The notes beneath the pieces were generated by a model. It was not told the DNA's origin and did no database searches. It saw nothing but the letters and a program-made list of their open reading frames with translations. Below are positions 12,416 to 24,600 of a stretch of 64,000 nucleotides of DNA, piece by piece. Made by a program: the position numbers and the translations under genes. The stretch is from Oryzias latipes (lineage: Eukaryota > Chordata > Actinopteri > Beloniformes > Adrianichthyidae), in the NCBI RefSeq assembly GCF_002234675.1, contig NC_019859.2, forward strand, positions 13,345,483-13,409,482. The letters run 5' to 3'. Numbering within the stretch: position 1 is the stretch's first letter; every line of letters starts with the position of its first letter.

Positions 12416-14173
12416 TACTGTCTTTTGTCTGTCAGGAAACCTGAAAACTGAAACTATACTGAAAATTATCACAGCATGCTGTTATATTTTCAAAAAAAAG
12501 GTTATCTGGTGATAAAGATCCTTTAGACAAGACATAGTGTCACCTGGAGGATACAAACTCATTGTCCAACTTCAGTATTTCTTTCACTTTTAATCTTTCT
12601 TTGACTTTTCTCCTTCAATCCCACATCGATTTTTAAGGATATTGAGAGTTACGAGGTGGAGACAGAATAACTGACTGAATGTTAAGTTCTGTCAGCAGAA
12701 ATGCAGGCTCGCTGATGTTTACTGCAGTGGAGCTGGGATGGGACATGGCTCTGTATGCTGAGCTTTCTTAAGGAGAATTTACCATTAAGCAGTTCTACAC
12801 ATGCACACACACATTCATGTTCAACACACACTTTTTTTTACAAGTCACAATCCTCCCTTTTCTTTTCTCCCTTCAGTCACTTGGAAAAATATGAAATCAC
12901 TCACTCTCACAAGTCGGCAGGACACCTCATCGTAGTTTCCTGCAGTCTGTCTTGGATCTGATGGTGGTAAGCTGAGAATCGTGAATGCGTGACATGACAT
13001 AGCCAATATTAGTCACCCTTAAGAACACACACACCCGCAGTTCATCAGTCAGAGTTGTCACTCACACATTCACCGACAGATATTTCCTGCTTTATACCAT
13101 AGCATGCATTCTCCAACGCACATACACATCAATCACTTGCACAGTTCCTGTATTGTTTGGACAACTTTATGCTTGGACACAAAAAAAAGCTCCAGAGAAC
13201 CTGTGCAACAGTTCACCCTAGTCACATTAGGCAAAACCCCTTGATCAAATTATATTTGTGTGGGCGGGAAAGGATGGGAGTCTACTGTGTGGTCTGTTCA
13301 AGCCAGCCAGAAACACACCACACACTTAGAACCAATCTTAAGCAAGGAGTCTAGTCACCACAGGCTTGCAATCAATTAGCAGAAACATCTGTGTGTGGAT
13401 GATTTTAGGGTGGTGTGTGCATGTGTGAGAGGGTGTGTGTGAATCATAACTGATTTAAAGTGAGAAACTGAGCTTTCCCCCTGTCCCTCCCTGCTGTGTC
13501 TCATTGTTGGCCCAGACTGAAGCTGAGTTTTTATTTTTTGCCAGGTCTGGGGTTCCCACAGAAGTGCACACACAGACACACAAGCATTTGTGTAATTTGC
13601 AGTCATTATTTCAGAAGACAGAATGCCATTGCACTGCTGGCATGTGGATTATATTAGATAGGCCTGCCAAGTCTCATAAACGCTGTGCTGTTACTGAGAC
13701 TGAGAAAAGAGAGAAAGTGAGGTGGGCAGAGGTCCTCACTGATGTCTCTAGCAGAAAGAGGTATAATTGAGACACAAAGCCGGGTGAGAATGTAGATGAG
13801 GTGTCAACTAAAGCGCAAAAGAACTTGTAAACGTGGGAAGTGTACTCATTTAAAAATGACATGACTTTTTTTTAGAATTACCATGTGCTCTTAATGGATT
13901 GAGGGCATTTTGTTGCATTTTCAGCATCTTGCCAGAACCATCAGGGATGAGGATCATCCAGGACAAAAGATACACTTAACAAAACTATCAAAGTTCATTT
14001 GAGCATCTGTTGCTAGTAGCAACCACCTAGTTGCTCTCCCATTTGCAGTTAGACAGATCCATTGTTCCTCATCAAATCTGTTTATAAAACTGTTACTTAC
14101 CAAATCATGGGCATTATATGTAAGAAGGATATTTTCCCTTCTAGTTAGAAAAATGAAAGAAAATTAAACCATT
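12416..14173. other. intergenic sequence, no supported gene
   Basis: AT-rich DNA with short CA/TG runs (for example near 13025 and 13420-13440). Open frames are short and overlap on both strands, as expected by chance. No repeat family other than microsatellites is recognised. Confidence 0.4.
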
Positions 14174-14625
14174 TTAAAGACCTATTCTGATAAAAAATTA
14201 GGTTTTTAGTGTTTTTATGTTCTTGTGCCATTTTCAGATGGAGAACATATTTGAAGAAAATTAAGCTTGAATTTGGATTTCTGAGTTTTCGTGAATCAGG
14301 AGCAGACAAAAAAATGCTGGGAAAAGAGCTTATTTGTGACTTAGAAAATACACTGGATGGGCCACAAGCTCCCTGCTCCGTTCCATTACAGTACACCCAA
14401 TTATTGCTGACTAGATCCAAGGACGTCTCTGTTTTCCTCGTCTGAGCTTACATCTGGCTCAAAATACGGATGGATAGCTACAATATTGCTCGCCATTTTT
14501 GTTGCACCGGTAATGTTAGGTTGGGGGTGTGAAGGGCTATTAAGTAGCAAGACAGCGTGTAAACAGAGAGCTCTCAGTTATGGGTGACCGGCATGGTTGC
14601 TCTGTACCATTGGTCCCATCTACAA
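14174..14625 (-). repeat. copy 2 of the TTAA-ended interspersed repeat family
   Basis: One end is TTAAAGACCTATTCTGAT at 14174. The body is the reverse-complement homologue of 2125-2533, and the block near 14305-14390 (AAAAAAATGCTGGGAAAAGA and CCACAAGCTCCCTGCTCC) also matches 49290-49377. Read on the minus strand, the conserved ATGGCGAGCAATAT block follows the CTCTGTTTACACGCT block as in copy 1. The far end is not sharply defined. No intact frame remains. Confidence 0.6.
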
Positions 14626-16253
14626 TTCAGAGGTAAATTTCTTTTTTTTTTTTTTACTTGTCCTGTCCAACAGCTGGGCAGACAGATGAGAGCTGAAGAC
14701 CTCTTGTGTTGGACATATTGTACTTTTACAACAGCGGTTATGAATCTTCTGACAAACCAGAGGTATGTCTGAATAAACCCTTTTTGTAATCGAGGCCAAA
14801 CTTTATTCATTTTAATCATTTGTAAGTCATGGTTTTGGTCAAAAGTGACGTCATCTCTCTGAAAGTGGGCACATGGGTGACACAAACACCCTGAAAGGCA
14901 CTTCTGGACCTTTTTTGATTTAATAATAACCTTTTACTCAAAAGGCCACGCCCCATAAGTGCAATTCAATCTTGAACGTAATATAAAATAACAACCTTGA
15001 AAAATATTAGCACCTTGTCAAATTGTTTTTGATTTTTAATATAACCACAAAGGTGAGGAAACTTTGAACCAGAACGTGTTTGTAATTTTGGGAACTGACT
15101 TGCCTGCATAACAAGGCTCCCTGCGGTTACTTGGTGATCTGTCTCCAGTTACTTTCATTTGTAACCCAGCTTGAGAGAAAACGTGAAAGTGTTGTTCCTT
15201 TGATAAAAACACATATTGAATGTTTCTGACTGTTATGATGAATGAATCACCCACAATGGACAAATTAAAGTAATTGCAACATGTGCAGAGAGACTCATTT
15301 AACTGGGATAATGGCATTATGTCGAAAAGGAACTGAGAAGAGAAAACTTGGATGAATAAATAACCAATGATTGCCCTGTGATGAACAATTGTTTAATCGT
15401 ACCTGTTTCCAAAATTCTCTCCGTCTTGGTGGTCTTCCGCTTTGGCAGACAGAAGTCTGCAGTAATGACTTCAGGTCCCTCCATCATCCCATCTAAACTT
15501 TTGGACACCATCGGTAAAGACTGATGAGTGGCAAGCACATTTTGGACCATAACCACTAGAACAGCTACAGGACTCGAGTGGGTGGTGTTTACATTTCGAA
15601 GCGGAAAAACACAATGATTAATAATTAATTTGCATTTACATTATACACATTCCATGCCTTACAAATGAGAATTCAAAGTGACGTTTCTACTTTGAGTTAC
15701 TGCTGCCAGAGCACCCTCTGTTGTACAATCCATCTAATTCTCTCCACAGCCATGTCTGTTGAGACCCACTAATTTCAATTTGGACGGATAAACTGAGGCT
15801 TTTATTCATCTTCAACAGTTTCTGCTGCCAGCAGATCTTGTCCAAGGTCCATGGAGTTGTGTCAGAGCAGACTTCATTGAGCCTTCTTTGTGTTTTAGTC
15901 ATTTGAAATTGTTGCCCAGAGTGAATCTTTAAAATGTGAACAATCAAGGAAGGGTTTGGATTTTATGACCTAAAATTATCCAATTGGAAAAATATATGAT
16001 TTTCATGTATGTTGTTTTTCATTTTCTTCTTCAGGGAAGAAATCACAAGTTCTTGTTTATATGACAAAGCTTTCAAAGTGATTTCCTGTCACATTAAAAA
16101 GATTTTAAATTGGTAATCCTCAATTCCTCCTGCGCACATATTTATGGTATTTTTCGCACTATAATTTTTTCTTTAAACGACAGTGTGCCTGTCAAAGCAT
16201 TTTTGAGAGACCTCTCAAACCTCTCATTTTGCCACATGGTGCTCTGGCAAAAT
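14626..16253. other. intergenic sequence up to the retrotransposon
   Basis: No gene or recognised repeat. A T-rich run lies near 14642. The last bases before the retrotransposon supply the GCCAC target site (16254-16258). Confidence 0.4.
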
Positions 16254-16258
16254 GCCAC

Positions 16259-16760
16259 TGACATGGTGCCTCTGTCAGACTCCTCCCCCCTTCCTCCTCT
16301 GCTCCATTCCTGACGGTGACCAGCTGACTTCACTCATCTCATCAAGCCACTTCTACTTAAGGAGATCCACTGCCTCTCTTCTACGCCAGTTCGTTGTTCC
16401 TCAACGGTGCTTAGTCTGGTCAAATCTAGTATCATGTTCCATGTTAATCTGCCTCTCGATAATCTTGCTACGCCTCACTTACAGGATTACACATCCACGG
16501 GTGCTCACCTGGTCACCGAAGTTTTCCCTGGTTCCACGTCCCGCCGTCCGCAACTGCCTTGCTGTTCTGGAAACGTCCTGCCGAAACCCTCCGGCCACGC
16601 CGCACCTTCAAGCCAAGGACTCTAGCTCATTCCTCCATATTTCGAACTTTCAAGCTATATTCCTTACCAATTATAAAATACCTCTCTCTTACCTCTCGCC
16701 TCCTCGGTTTTCTTCCGGGTTCCAGCATCTGGGTCCATCAAGTTAAGACATACCATGACA
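16259..16760 (+). repeat. 5' LTR (502 bp)
   Basis: Begins TGACATGG and ends CATGACA. It appears identical over its full length to 21102-21603. A TATA-like TACTTAA sits at 16354-16360, 25-31 bp before 16385, where the sequence GCCAGTTCGTT matches the expected start of the R region (complementary to the primer-binding site). U3 would then be about 126 bp. The gag ATG at 16755 lies inside the last six bases of this LTR. Confidence 0.95.
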
Positions 16761-18554
16761 GAACGAACTGGCCCGACGCCCGACCCAGCTGATCCGGAAG
16801 GACTCCGCTTCGCCATATCGCAGCAAGGAATGATTCTTAGTCATGAAGCGGATGCTCTCGCCCAGATGTCCTCGGCTCAACAGGACCTTCTTCATCGCCT
16901 AGACGGTATTACACAAACCTTTTTGGAACTAACCGAAAAAGTCTCTACTCCCGCAGCGCTTACTCAGCCGCCGTCTTCCGGCAACACTCCTACTTCCGCC
17001 ACGTCATCAGAAAACTTCCGCCTCCAACCGGAACCCTTCTACGGGGATGTCAAAGCCTGCGGCGGATTTTTACTACAGTGTAATCTCATTTTTCAACAAG
17101 CACCAAGGTATTACCAAACTGACCATAGCAAAATCACCCTGATAGTCACTGCATTACGGAATAAAGCTCTCCAGTGGGCTCAAGCATTTCTGGCCAGCCA
17201 TCCCATCACTCACCTGCCTTTTGACCGTTTTATTGAGGAGTTCCGTCTTGTGTTTGATCAACCTCGTAAACAGGAGGAAGCTATCCGACGGTTGCTTAGC
17301 CTCCAACAACGCAACCGCTTGGTTTGTGATCATGTCGTTGATTTTAGGATCCTGGCAGTGGAGGCAGGCTGGCCCGACACTGCACTCAAAGGGATCTTTT
17401 ACCAATCACTGAACGAAACTATAAAAGACCATCTTTGCTCACAGCCTGAAACAAATAGTTTCGAAGAACTCGTCTCTGCAGCCCTCCGGTCTGACATTCG
17501 GCTCAGAGCCCGTCGAAATGAAAGAAATCAACAGAACTGTAAGCAAACTTACAACACACCCATCCATACCCCTATGGGGAATGTTTCCTCTCGTTCTAGT
17601 CCCGAACCTTGTGTAAACGTCACTGAGGAACCCATGCAAGTGGGTCATTCCAAGTTGACAGCAGAAGAGAGACAAAAACGCAAGTACGAGGGTTTATGTT
17701 TTTATTGTGGACATTCAAATCACATGGTCTCGCAGTGCCCGCTCCGTAAACCTCTGAGTACCCCATTAGGCGACAGGTCACAGGGGAAGGACTCTTTTAA
17801 CACTAAAGAAAACGTCTTTCTGTTTGTGCCTGTCAAAATATCCCATAATGGGCTAGTTCATGATTGCAGGGCCCTCATTGACTCTGGCGCTGAGCACAGT
17901 CTAATTGACCAGCACCTTGTCAAACAATTTTCTTTGCCCACTGAACCACTTAGCAATCCTATTACTGCGGCCGGGTTGGGCGGCAAACATCTTTCCCGTA
18001 TCACTCACCGAACTAAACCCATTTTAGCTCTTACTTCCGGTAACCATCGTGAATACATAAGATTTTTTGTTACCCAATCGCCACAAACTCCTATCATTCT
18101 GGGGTTTTCATGGTTACATCTGCACAACCCCCACATCGATTGGTCTACCCTCCGCATTACTAACTGGAGCACTTACTGTATGGCCAATTGTTTACACTCT
18201 GCTATTCCGCCGACTACCACCACCTCCTCTGGCGAGATAAATAATGTCGACCTGTCCAAAGTCCCCTCTTGCTATCATGATCTCAAGCCCGTGTTTTGTA
18301 AAGCTAAAGCTAGCGCGTTACCTCCCCACAGGCCGTATGATTGCTCCATTGAGCTCCTTAGTGGTGCCACCCTCCCTAAGGGAAGACTGTTTAACCTGTC
18401 CGGTCCTAAAAAAACAGCCATGGAGCAATATATTCAAGAAGCCCTCTCCTCTGGTCACATCCGCCCCTCGTCTTCTCCTGCCGGTGCAGGGTTTTTCTTT
18501 GTTGAAAAAAAAGGACAAGTCTCTGCGGCCCTGCATCGACTATCGAGAACTTAA
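16755..18554 (+). CDS. retrotransposon Gag-protease and N-terminal part of reverse transcriptase (frameshifted)
   Basis: A 599-codon frame beginning at an ATG inside the LTR end. Residues 1 to about 300 form a Gag-like region. A CCHC zinc knuckle ([14 protein letters not shown]) begins at about residue 315, and the aspartic protease active site DSGA lies at about residue 376, in frame with Gag. The frame then enters the start of reverse transcriptase, including the conserved FFFVEKK block, and loses homology at the A8 run 18505-18512, ending in a short unrelated tail. Sequence downstream of that run continues the domain in the +1 frame. Gag, protease and RT being in one frame up to this point suggests that the intact family encodes a single polyprotein. 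The break lies inside a domain, not at a domain boundary, so mutation or sequencing error is more likely than programmed shifting. Confidence 0.9.
   Translation: MTERTGPTPDPADPEGLRFAISQQGMILSHEADALAQMSSAQQDLLHRLDGITQTFLELTEKVSTPAALTQPPSSGNTPTSATSSENFRLQPEPFYGDVKACGGFLLQCNLIFQQAPRYYQTDHSKITLIVTALRNKALQWAQAFLASHPITHLPFDRFIEEFRLVFDQPRKQEEAIRRLLSLQQRNRLVCDHVVDFRILAVEAGWPDTALKGIFYQSLNETIKDHLCSQPETNSFEELVSAALRSDIRLRARRNERNQQNCKQTYNTPIHTPMGNVSSRSSPEPCVNVTEEPMQVGHSKLTAEERQKRKYEGLCFYCGHSNHMVSQCPLRKPLSTPLGDRSQGKDSFNTKENVFLFVPVKISHNGLVHDCRALIDSGAEHSLIDQHLVKQFSLPTEPLSNPITAAGLGGKHLSRITHRTKPILALTSGNHREYIRFFVTQSPQTPIILGFSWLHLHNPHIDWSTLRITNWSTYCMANCLHSAIPPTTTTSSGEINNVDLSKVPSCYHDLKPVFCKAKASALPPHRPYDCSIELLSGATLPKGRLFNLSGPKKTAMEQYIQEALSSGHIRPSSSPAGAGFFFVEKKGQVSAALHRLSRT
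16762..16772 (+). other. self-priming primer-binding site
   Basis: AACGAACTGGC, two bases inside the 5' LTR boundary, is the exact reverse complement of GCCAGTTCGTT at 16385-16395 in the LTR. An 11-base match between the putative 5' end of the transcript and the primer-binding site is the arrangement known for fission-yeast Tf1 and proposed for vertebrate sushi-like elements. This supports self-priming rather than tRNA priming. The inference depends on transcription starting at about 16385. Confidence 0.75.
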
Positions 18555-21090
18555 CCAAATCACGGTCAAGGATAAATACTCCCTTCCCTTAATTAACTCC
18601 GTTTTTGACTCTGTCCGGGAGGCTCGTATCTTCACTAAACTAGACCTCCGCAATGCTTACCACCTGGTCCGCATCAGAGAAGGCGACGAGTGGAAAACTG
18701 CCTTTAAAACACCGCTAGGCCATTATGAGTACCTCGTCATGCCGTTCGGCCTCACCAATGCCCCTGCGGTATTCCAAAGACTGGTAAATGACGTTTTACG
18801 TGATTTTCTCAACCGCTTTGTCTTTGTCTACCTAGACGATATCCTCATTTACTCCACCAACCCTACCGAACACGAACATCATGTCCGCCTCGTCCTGGAA
18901 AGACTGCTTGAAAATCAACTGTATGTTAAGTCCGAAAAATGTGAATTTCATGTACCTACTGTCACCTTTCTGGGATACATTATTGAGGCCGGTAGCATTA
19001 GGCCGGACCCATCCAAAATCGAGGCCGTCGCCAAATGGGAGATTCCCGAGACACGCAAAAAACTGCAACAATTTTTGGGTTTCGCTAACTTTTACAGACG
19101 CTTTATTCGAAACTACAGTAGCATTGCTTCACCCCTCACCCAACTCACATCTGTCAATAAGCCCTATGTTTGGAGTCCTGCCGCTGACAAAGCTTTCGCC
19201 AAGCTCAAGGAACTTTTCGTCTCAGCTCCCATCCTAATTCAACCCGACGTTAAGAAACAATTCATTGTCGAAGTTGACGCATCAGATTCTGGGGTAGGGG
19301 CAGTCCTCTCCCAACGTGAGGATCACTACGGCAAACTCAAGCCTTGTGCATTTTACTCCCGAAAGCTATCTCCCGCTGAGCAAAATTATGATGTCGGAAA
19401 TCGTGAACTTTTGGCAATTAAACTGGCATTAGAAGAATGGCGTCATTGGCTGGAGGGGGCAGAATTACCGTTTATCGTCTGGACGGACCATAAGAACCTG
19501 GCATACCTTCGATCCGCTAAACGACTCAACTCCCGTCAGGCCCGTTGGTGTCTGTTTTTTGACCGGTTCAACTTTACAATCACCTACCGTCCAGGCAGTC
19601 GTAACATCAAACCGGACGCTCTCTCCAGGAAGTATAGCTCCATCGAAACCACTACTGACTCTCCCATTATTCCCACCAGCTGTTTTGTGGGTAACCTCAC
19701 CTGGGATATTGAAACAAAGGTCCAGCAGGCCCAAGGTGAGAAACCTGATCATGTAACTTGCCCCCCTGGAACTCTCTTTGTACCCTGTTCTCTTAGATCC
19801 GACGTACTCACATGGGGACATGCTTCTCGCATTGCCTGCCATGGAGGGGTTCACAGAACCTTTAACCTCCTCAAGAAACGTTTTTTCTGGCCCTCCATGA
19901 TGAAGGATGTTCGCGAGTATGTGGCTGCCTGCACAACCTGCGCTCGTTCCAAGACCTCAAACTCCCCGCCTGCTGGTCATCTGCTACCTCTCCACACTCC
20001 CAGCCGACCCTGGTCCCACATCGCCGTGGACTTCGTAACTGGACTACCACCGTCTCAAGGCAATACCGTCATCTTTACCGTTATTGATCGCTTCTCTAAG
20101 GCTGTTCAATTTATTCCCCTTCCTCAGCTACCCACCGCCTCCGAAACAGCTGACATCCTTGTCAACCAAGTATTCCGCCATCACGGCATCCCCACCTACA
20201 TCGTCTCTGACCGGGGTCCCCAGTTCACGTCCCACGTTTGGAAATCATTCTGCTCCGCCCTCGGAGCCTCTGTAAGCCTCACTTCTGGATACCACCCACA
20301 GTCCAATGGGCAGGCTGAGAGGGCCAACCAGGAGCTGGAGGCGGCTCTTAGGTGTCTGGTCGCCCAGAACAGTGCTGACTGGTCCAAGTTCCTGATATGG
20401 GTGGAGTATGCCCACAATACGCACCCTTCTTCGGCTACGGGTATGTCCCCCTTCAAAGCCTCCTTAGGGTACTCACCACCTCTGTTTCCATCACAGGAAC
20501 TCGATCTGGCAGTGCCCTCGGTTCAACTACACCTCCAGCGGTGCCAAAGTATTTGGCACCAGGCCAGGGCAGCTCTCCTCCGCACCAAGGAGAGCAACTG
20601 CCAGATCGCCAATCGTCACAGGGTGGTGGGGCCCAACTACCAACCTGGCCAGAAGGTATGGCTGTCATCTCAGAACATTCCCATCCAGGCTACATCCCGT
20701 AAGTTGGCACCTCGCTATATTGGTCCCTATGTCATAGACCGTGTCATCAACCCCTCTTGTGTCCGATTACGCCTCCCAGCAGCACTCAAGGTCCACCCTT
20801 CTTTTCACATTTCCCAAATTAAACCTGTTCATGAAAGCCCTTTGTGCCCGCCGTCCACTTCCCCGCCGCCCGCCCGTATCATCGACGGCGCTCCTGCCTT
20901 CACGGTTAGTCGGGTGTTGGATGTTCGGCGCCGTGGCCGTGGCTGGCAGTTCCTGGTGGACTGGGAGGGTTATGGTCCAGAGGAACGCTCGTGGGTCTCC
21001 CGTTCCCTCATCCTGGACCATACCCTCATTGATGACTTCTACCGTGCCCACCCGGATCGGCGTCCTGGACCGCCAGGTGGCGGTCGTTGA
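18514..21090 (+). CDS. retrotransposon Pol: reverse transcriptase, RNase H, integrase, chromodomain
   Basis: An open frame physically extending from 18244. Homology to Pol starts just after the A8 run ([10 protein letters not shown] block) and runs to a TGA at 21088-21090. The reverse transcriptase catalytic YLDD is at 18829-18840, and the RNase H VDAS block is near 19273. The integrase has an N-terminal His/Cys zinc region around 19818-19945, followed by the catalytic core Asp in VDFVTGLP (about 20026), Asp in VSDRGPQF (about 20206) and Glu in [12 protein letters not shown]. The last 60 or so residues (about 20905-21060) form a chromodomain ([14 protein letters not shown]), which in this clade targets integration to chromatin. 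Apart from the upstream shift the frame is uninterrupted. Confidence 0.93.
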   Translation, partial: DKSLRPCIDYRELNQITVKDKYSLPLINSVFDSVREARIFTKLDLRNAYHLVRIREGDEWKTAFKTPLGHYEYLVMPFGLTNAPAVFQRLVNDVLRDFLNRFVFVYLDDILIYSTNPTEHEHHVRLVLERLLENQLYVKSEKCEFHVPTVTFLGYIIEAGSIRPDPSKIEAVAKWEIPETRKKLQQFLGFANFYRRFIRNYSSIASPLTQLTSVNKPYVWSPAADKAFAKLKELFVSAPILIQPDVKKQFIVEVDASDSGVGAVLSQREDHYGKLKPCAFYSRKLSPAEQNYDVGNRELLAIKLALEEWRHWLEGAELPFIVWTDHKNLAYLRSAKRLNSRQARWCLFFDRFNFTITYRPGSRNIKPDALSRKYSSIETTTDSPIIPTSCFVGNLTWDIETKVQQAQGEKPDHVTCPPGTLFVPCSLRSDVLTWGHASRIACHGGVHRTFNLLKKRFFWPSMMKDVREYVAACTTCARSKTSNSPPAGHLLPLHTPSRPWSHIAVDFVTGLPPSQGNTVIFTVIDRFSKAVQFIPLPQLPTASETADILVNQVFRHHGIPTYIVSDRGPQFTSHVWKSFCSALGASVSLTSGYHPQSNGQAERANQELEAALRCLVAQNSADWSKFLIWVEYAHNTHPSSATGMSPFKASLGYSPPLFPSQELDLAVPSVQLHLQRCQSIWHQARAALLRTKESNCQIANRHRVVGPNYQPGQKVWLSSQNIPIQATSRKLAPRYIGPYVIDRVINPSCVRLRLPAALKVHPSFHISQIKPVHESPLCPPSTSPPPARIIDGAPAFTVSRVLDVRRRGRGWQFLVDWEGYGPEERSWVSRSLILDHTLIDDFYRAHPDRRPGPPGGGR

Positions 21091-21098
21091 GGGGGGGG
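21089..21098 (+). other. polypurine tract for plus-strand priming
   Basis: GAGGGGGGGG lies three bases before the 3' LTR at 21102 and overlaps the pol stop codon. Position and composition are those of the RNase H-resistant primer that starts plus-strand synthesis in LTR retroelements. Confidence 0.8.
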
Positions 21099-21101
21099 TA
21101 C

Positions 21102-21603
21102 TGACATGGTGCCTCTGTCAGACTCCTCCCCCCTTCCTCCTCTGCTCCATTCCTGACGGTGACCAGCTGACTTCACTCATCTCATCAAGCCACTTCTACT
21201 TAAGGAGATCCACTGCCTCTCTTCTACGCCAGTTCGTTGTTCCTCAACGGTGCTTAGTCTGGTCAAATCTAGTATCATGTTCCATGTTAATCTGCCTCTC
21301 GATAATCTTGCTACGCCTCACTTACAGGATTACACATCCACGGGTGCTCACCTGGTCACCGAAGTTTTCCCTGGTTCCACGTCCCGCCGTCCGCAACTGC
21401 CTTGCTGTTCTGGAAACGTCCTGCCGAAACCCTCCGGCCACGCCGCACCTTCAAGCCAAGGACTCTAGCTCATTCCTCCATATTTCGAACTTTCAAGCTA
21501 TATTCCTTACCAATTATAAAATACCTCTCTCTTACCTCTCGCCTCCTCGGTTTTCTTCCGGGTTCCAGCATCTGGGTCCATCAAGTTAAGACATACCATG
21601 ACA
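21102..21603 (+). repeat. 3' LTR (502 bp)
   Basis: Direct copy of 16259-16760 with the same length and, as far as I can compare by eye, no substitution. It is followed immediately by the GCCAC target duplication. Identity of the two LTRs implies little time since insertion. Confidence 0.95.
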
Positions 21604-21608
21604 GCCAC

Positions 21609-24600
21609 TCTGTTTCTGTTGTAAACAATGTTGGGGGTAAATACGCTACCACGGCAAATGTGTAGTGGTGTCAGAAGGCGTTACTAAGAAGGTTGGGAGT
21701 TAGCGTTGTCACAGTAAAATTTGTTAAACACGACATCAATCTGTTTTTTTTTACGTTTTTTTGAAACAATGTTGGTAGTTACAGATATCGGGAATATGCC
21801 AAAGCTTCTTATGTGCCTAACGTGTAGCGTGTTACAAACAAGTTCAAGAGATATTTTGAACACAGTGAATAAGGTCTGAGTGATTGACGGACTTATCTCT
21901 GACTCTATTGTCTCACGTAACGCACCGTATAGTTTGGTGCACCTTTTATTTAACATGGGTTCAAAAGTTGACCATTCATTGGCGGTGCCTGCTGTGTATT
22001 TCGGTGCGCACCACAGTGCAGAAATCTTAAAAATCAACTTCTTATGAAAATATCAAACCTGCTGGCGAATATTTGGGATTGAAAACAAGGTGCTGGATTA
22101 CCCATTACATATTTTCTGCAAGGAAAATGATTTTCCTGATGAAGGTGGATACTTGACCTTGCATGTGTTTTTCATTGGGTTGTTTCCTCTCGCCGCTCTT
22201 TCACCTCCTCCCCCATCATCCCTGGAGCAAAGTCTGGCCCTGTGCAGCGCCACTTCAAGTGACCCTCCACAGTGCACCATCGGCCCAGTTTTGTGTGTGT
22301 GCGTGCATGAATTTTCGTCTTCAAAGTCAAATGCTTCATTGTTCAGGGAATTAATGATAATCCTTTGTAGTGCTGCTGTGCTGCTTAATCCCCTCCAGCT
22401 GCTTTTTACCTTTTACCTCCAGAACAACTTGCGTCTCCCTATCCCGCCTTCAGATCCAGATGCAAAGAAGATGGACAGCACAGGCGCAGAGGGAGAGGGA
22501 TGGGGGTCAGCTGAAGCCAGTTGGACGGAGCAGAAACTATGAAAGGCTTCTTCAAATCGGCAGCAGCTCAGCATGTCTCGGCACAGCAGTCAAGCTCTCC
22601 TGGTCGCTGCATGCATGTCCACAATCATCCAGCTCAAGTTAAACAGTTCTTTTTACTTATTTTGACCTTCCTTCCTTCCTCTTCTCAACTGTTTGCCACA
22701 GTTTTTGGATGGATAGCTCCTTGGCCAAGCTGTTGGTCAAATCAGATTATTTTAGAGTGCGAGGAAAGAAGAGATCAACCTTGCACTGAGTGATCCCATC
22801 TCTCACTCAAAGGCAGGAATTCCAAACAGACTACTCCCTGCGTCCACTTGCCTTACAGCAAGTGTGACTGTATGTCTGACAAGCTTCAACAAGGGGCCAT
22901 TTTGGATTCTGCAGGGACCTGCGCATAGCCACTCTTCAACAACCACATTGGACACGCTCCAACCATAACACTAATGCCCAAAAAATTGTATGTCACGCAG
23001 AAACTAACACACATACTCAAAAAAATATTCAAGTACGGTAATTATTTCCATACTTATTTTCTTTTCTTTCAAATTCCTTCATAAGCTTTCATTGAACAAT
23101 GTAAAAGCTCACCGAGCGGGTTATATAAAAGCCATTTCTTGTGATGCATGTAAATTCTTTTCAAAAGTGTGGTGGGCATCTGTTGTGTGTCAGACATCAG
23201 GTGATACAGAGAGCACTTCTAAAGACACACTTAAACTCAAGCAGTTTGATGTGGAGGGGATTTCTCTACTACTGACCCATTCAATGTACACATTTTTTAA
23301 TGTATCAAATAAAACTATTGGCAAAAGCACCACTCTGTCTGTCAACTGATACAAAGTCTGAGCTTTTCGGCATAAAGCCTATTTTTCAATTTATCCACCC
23401 CCATTTAATTAACTTGGACTCCAGCTGGTTCGTACCACAGAGCGGTTCAATAAAATCTTTTCCAAATTTTAGAGGAAAACGTTGCCACATACATAACTGA
23501 GCACTCAGACTGCAGTAAACTCAGCAAGTGGCTTTGTGTTAGTCTCAGTATAAAAAAAAAAGCAGAAAAAAATAAGGGAACATGGATTGCATTCACTTCT
23601 GGTGCACACCAGGCAAGGAGAGTGAGCCCATACATAACAAACATGCTGAGCCCCTTCAGTTGTTAGTGTGCACAATAAAACCCTACTAATACTGGCCAAA
23701 TCCTTTTGGCAGTAAATATGTGAGGTGTTTCGTTTATAGCCCGTGCAGAGCTGGATCTAATCTCCTTTAAATGAAAAAAGCTCAGATTGGCGGAATGCAC
23801 CTGTAAATTTAGATGACTTCAAAGCCTCTTGAAGAGCTGCATCCTCAAAGCCACCTTGAAAGGAACAGAAAATAAAAATGAATGAAAGTAATAGGCATTT
23901 GAAAAAATGTATAAAGGGAAGAAGAATTTTGACCATGTGAAACTGATCGATTGCTCTTATCTTGCTAAAGGTTTTTTTTTTCTGATTTCATCCTCCAGGT
24001 ATGTTTGTTTTTCTAGTTTGTTGATTTCATTTTTTCCCTATGGGTAGCTACTGTGTTTCACCTCTGAAATACTTAACAGGATCCAGGCCTGCTCAGTTAG
24101 GCTTTCCCAAAGGGACACGCACACCTCCAAATGGTCTTATGAGGCTAGTTAGGACATAAGTGAGCTGTTGAACTTCCTCCATGTTGCTACCGAGTTGGGT
24201 GTTCTTCATTTTCTGATCTCCCTCCCTGCAAACACACACTCCCTGCCCTGTTCCACACATAAAGTGGTAATGCTCACAACATTATTGTGACCCTGTATAT
24301 AATCACCTCTGTCCCCGGGGTGCAGTGGACTGTGGTCTGTTGGTCACGCTCTAGCTTAGAAATGTCATCCACTAGACTGCCATCTTTCATCACTATCTCC
24401 ACAGCAACAGCACCTTAAGTCGCCGTGACAATGAATTCCACCTGGGTATGTGACACTCGCTGCCTGCACCGCGCTTCACATTCAATCACACGAGCCTCTG
24501 CTCTGCATAACTACATTTTGTGTGCTGCGCATTCCACCCCCTGCCTCTTTCCTTCTCTCAATCACCTCCATTCTTGCAACAGAGCGATTACTGGGGTTGC

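Larger units (their letters stand above)
16254..21608 (+). mobile_element. Ty3/Gypsy chromovirus-type LTR retrotransposon (Tf1/sushi-like), nearly intact
   Basis: The element occupies 16259-21603 (5,345 bp) and is flanked by a 5-bp target duplication GCCAC (16254-16258, 21604-21608). Two 502-bp LTRs begin TG and end CA and look identical by eye, so insertion is recent. Internal order is gag with a CCHC knuckle, aspartic protease, reverse transcriptase with YLDD, RNase H, integrase, and a C-terminal chromodomain, which places it among chromoviruses. A polypurine tract (about 21089-21098) abuts the 3' LTR. The primer-binding site is complementary to the LTR itself rather than to an obvious tRNA, as described for the Tf1/sushi group. 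One frameshift in an A8 run within the reverse transcriptase breaks the polyprotein, so this copy is probably not autonomous unless ribosomes shift there. Confidence 0.95.

Noticed and set aside
18505-18512. programmed frameshift site of the retrotransposon
   Set aside because: The shift falls in the middle of the reverse transcriptase domain, not between gag and pol, and Gag and protease are already fused in frame. Mutation or homopolymer error is simpler.
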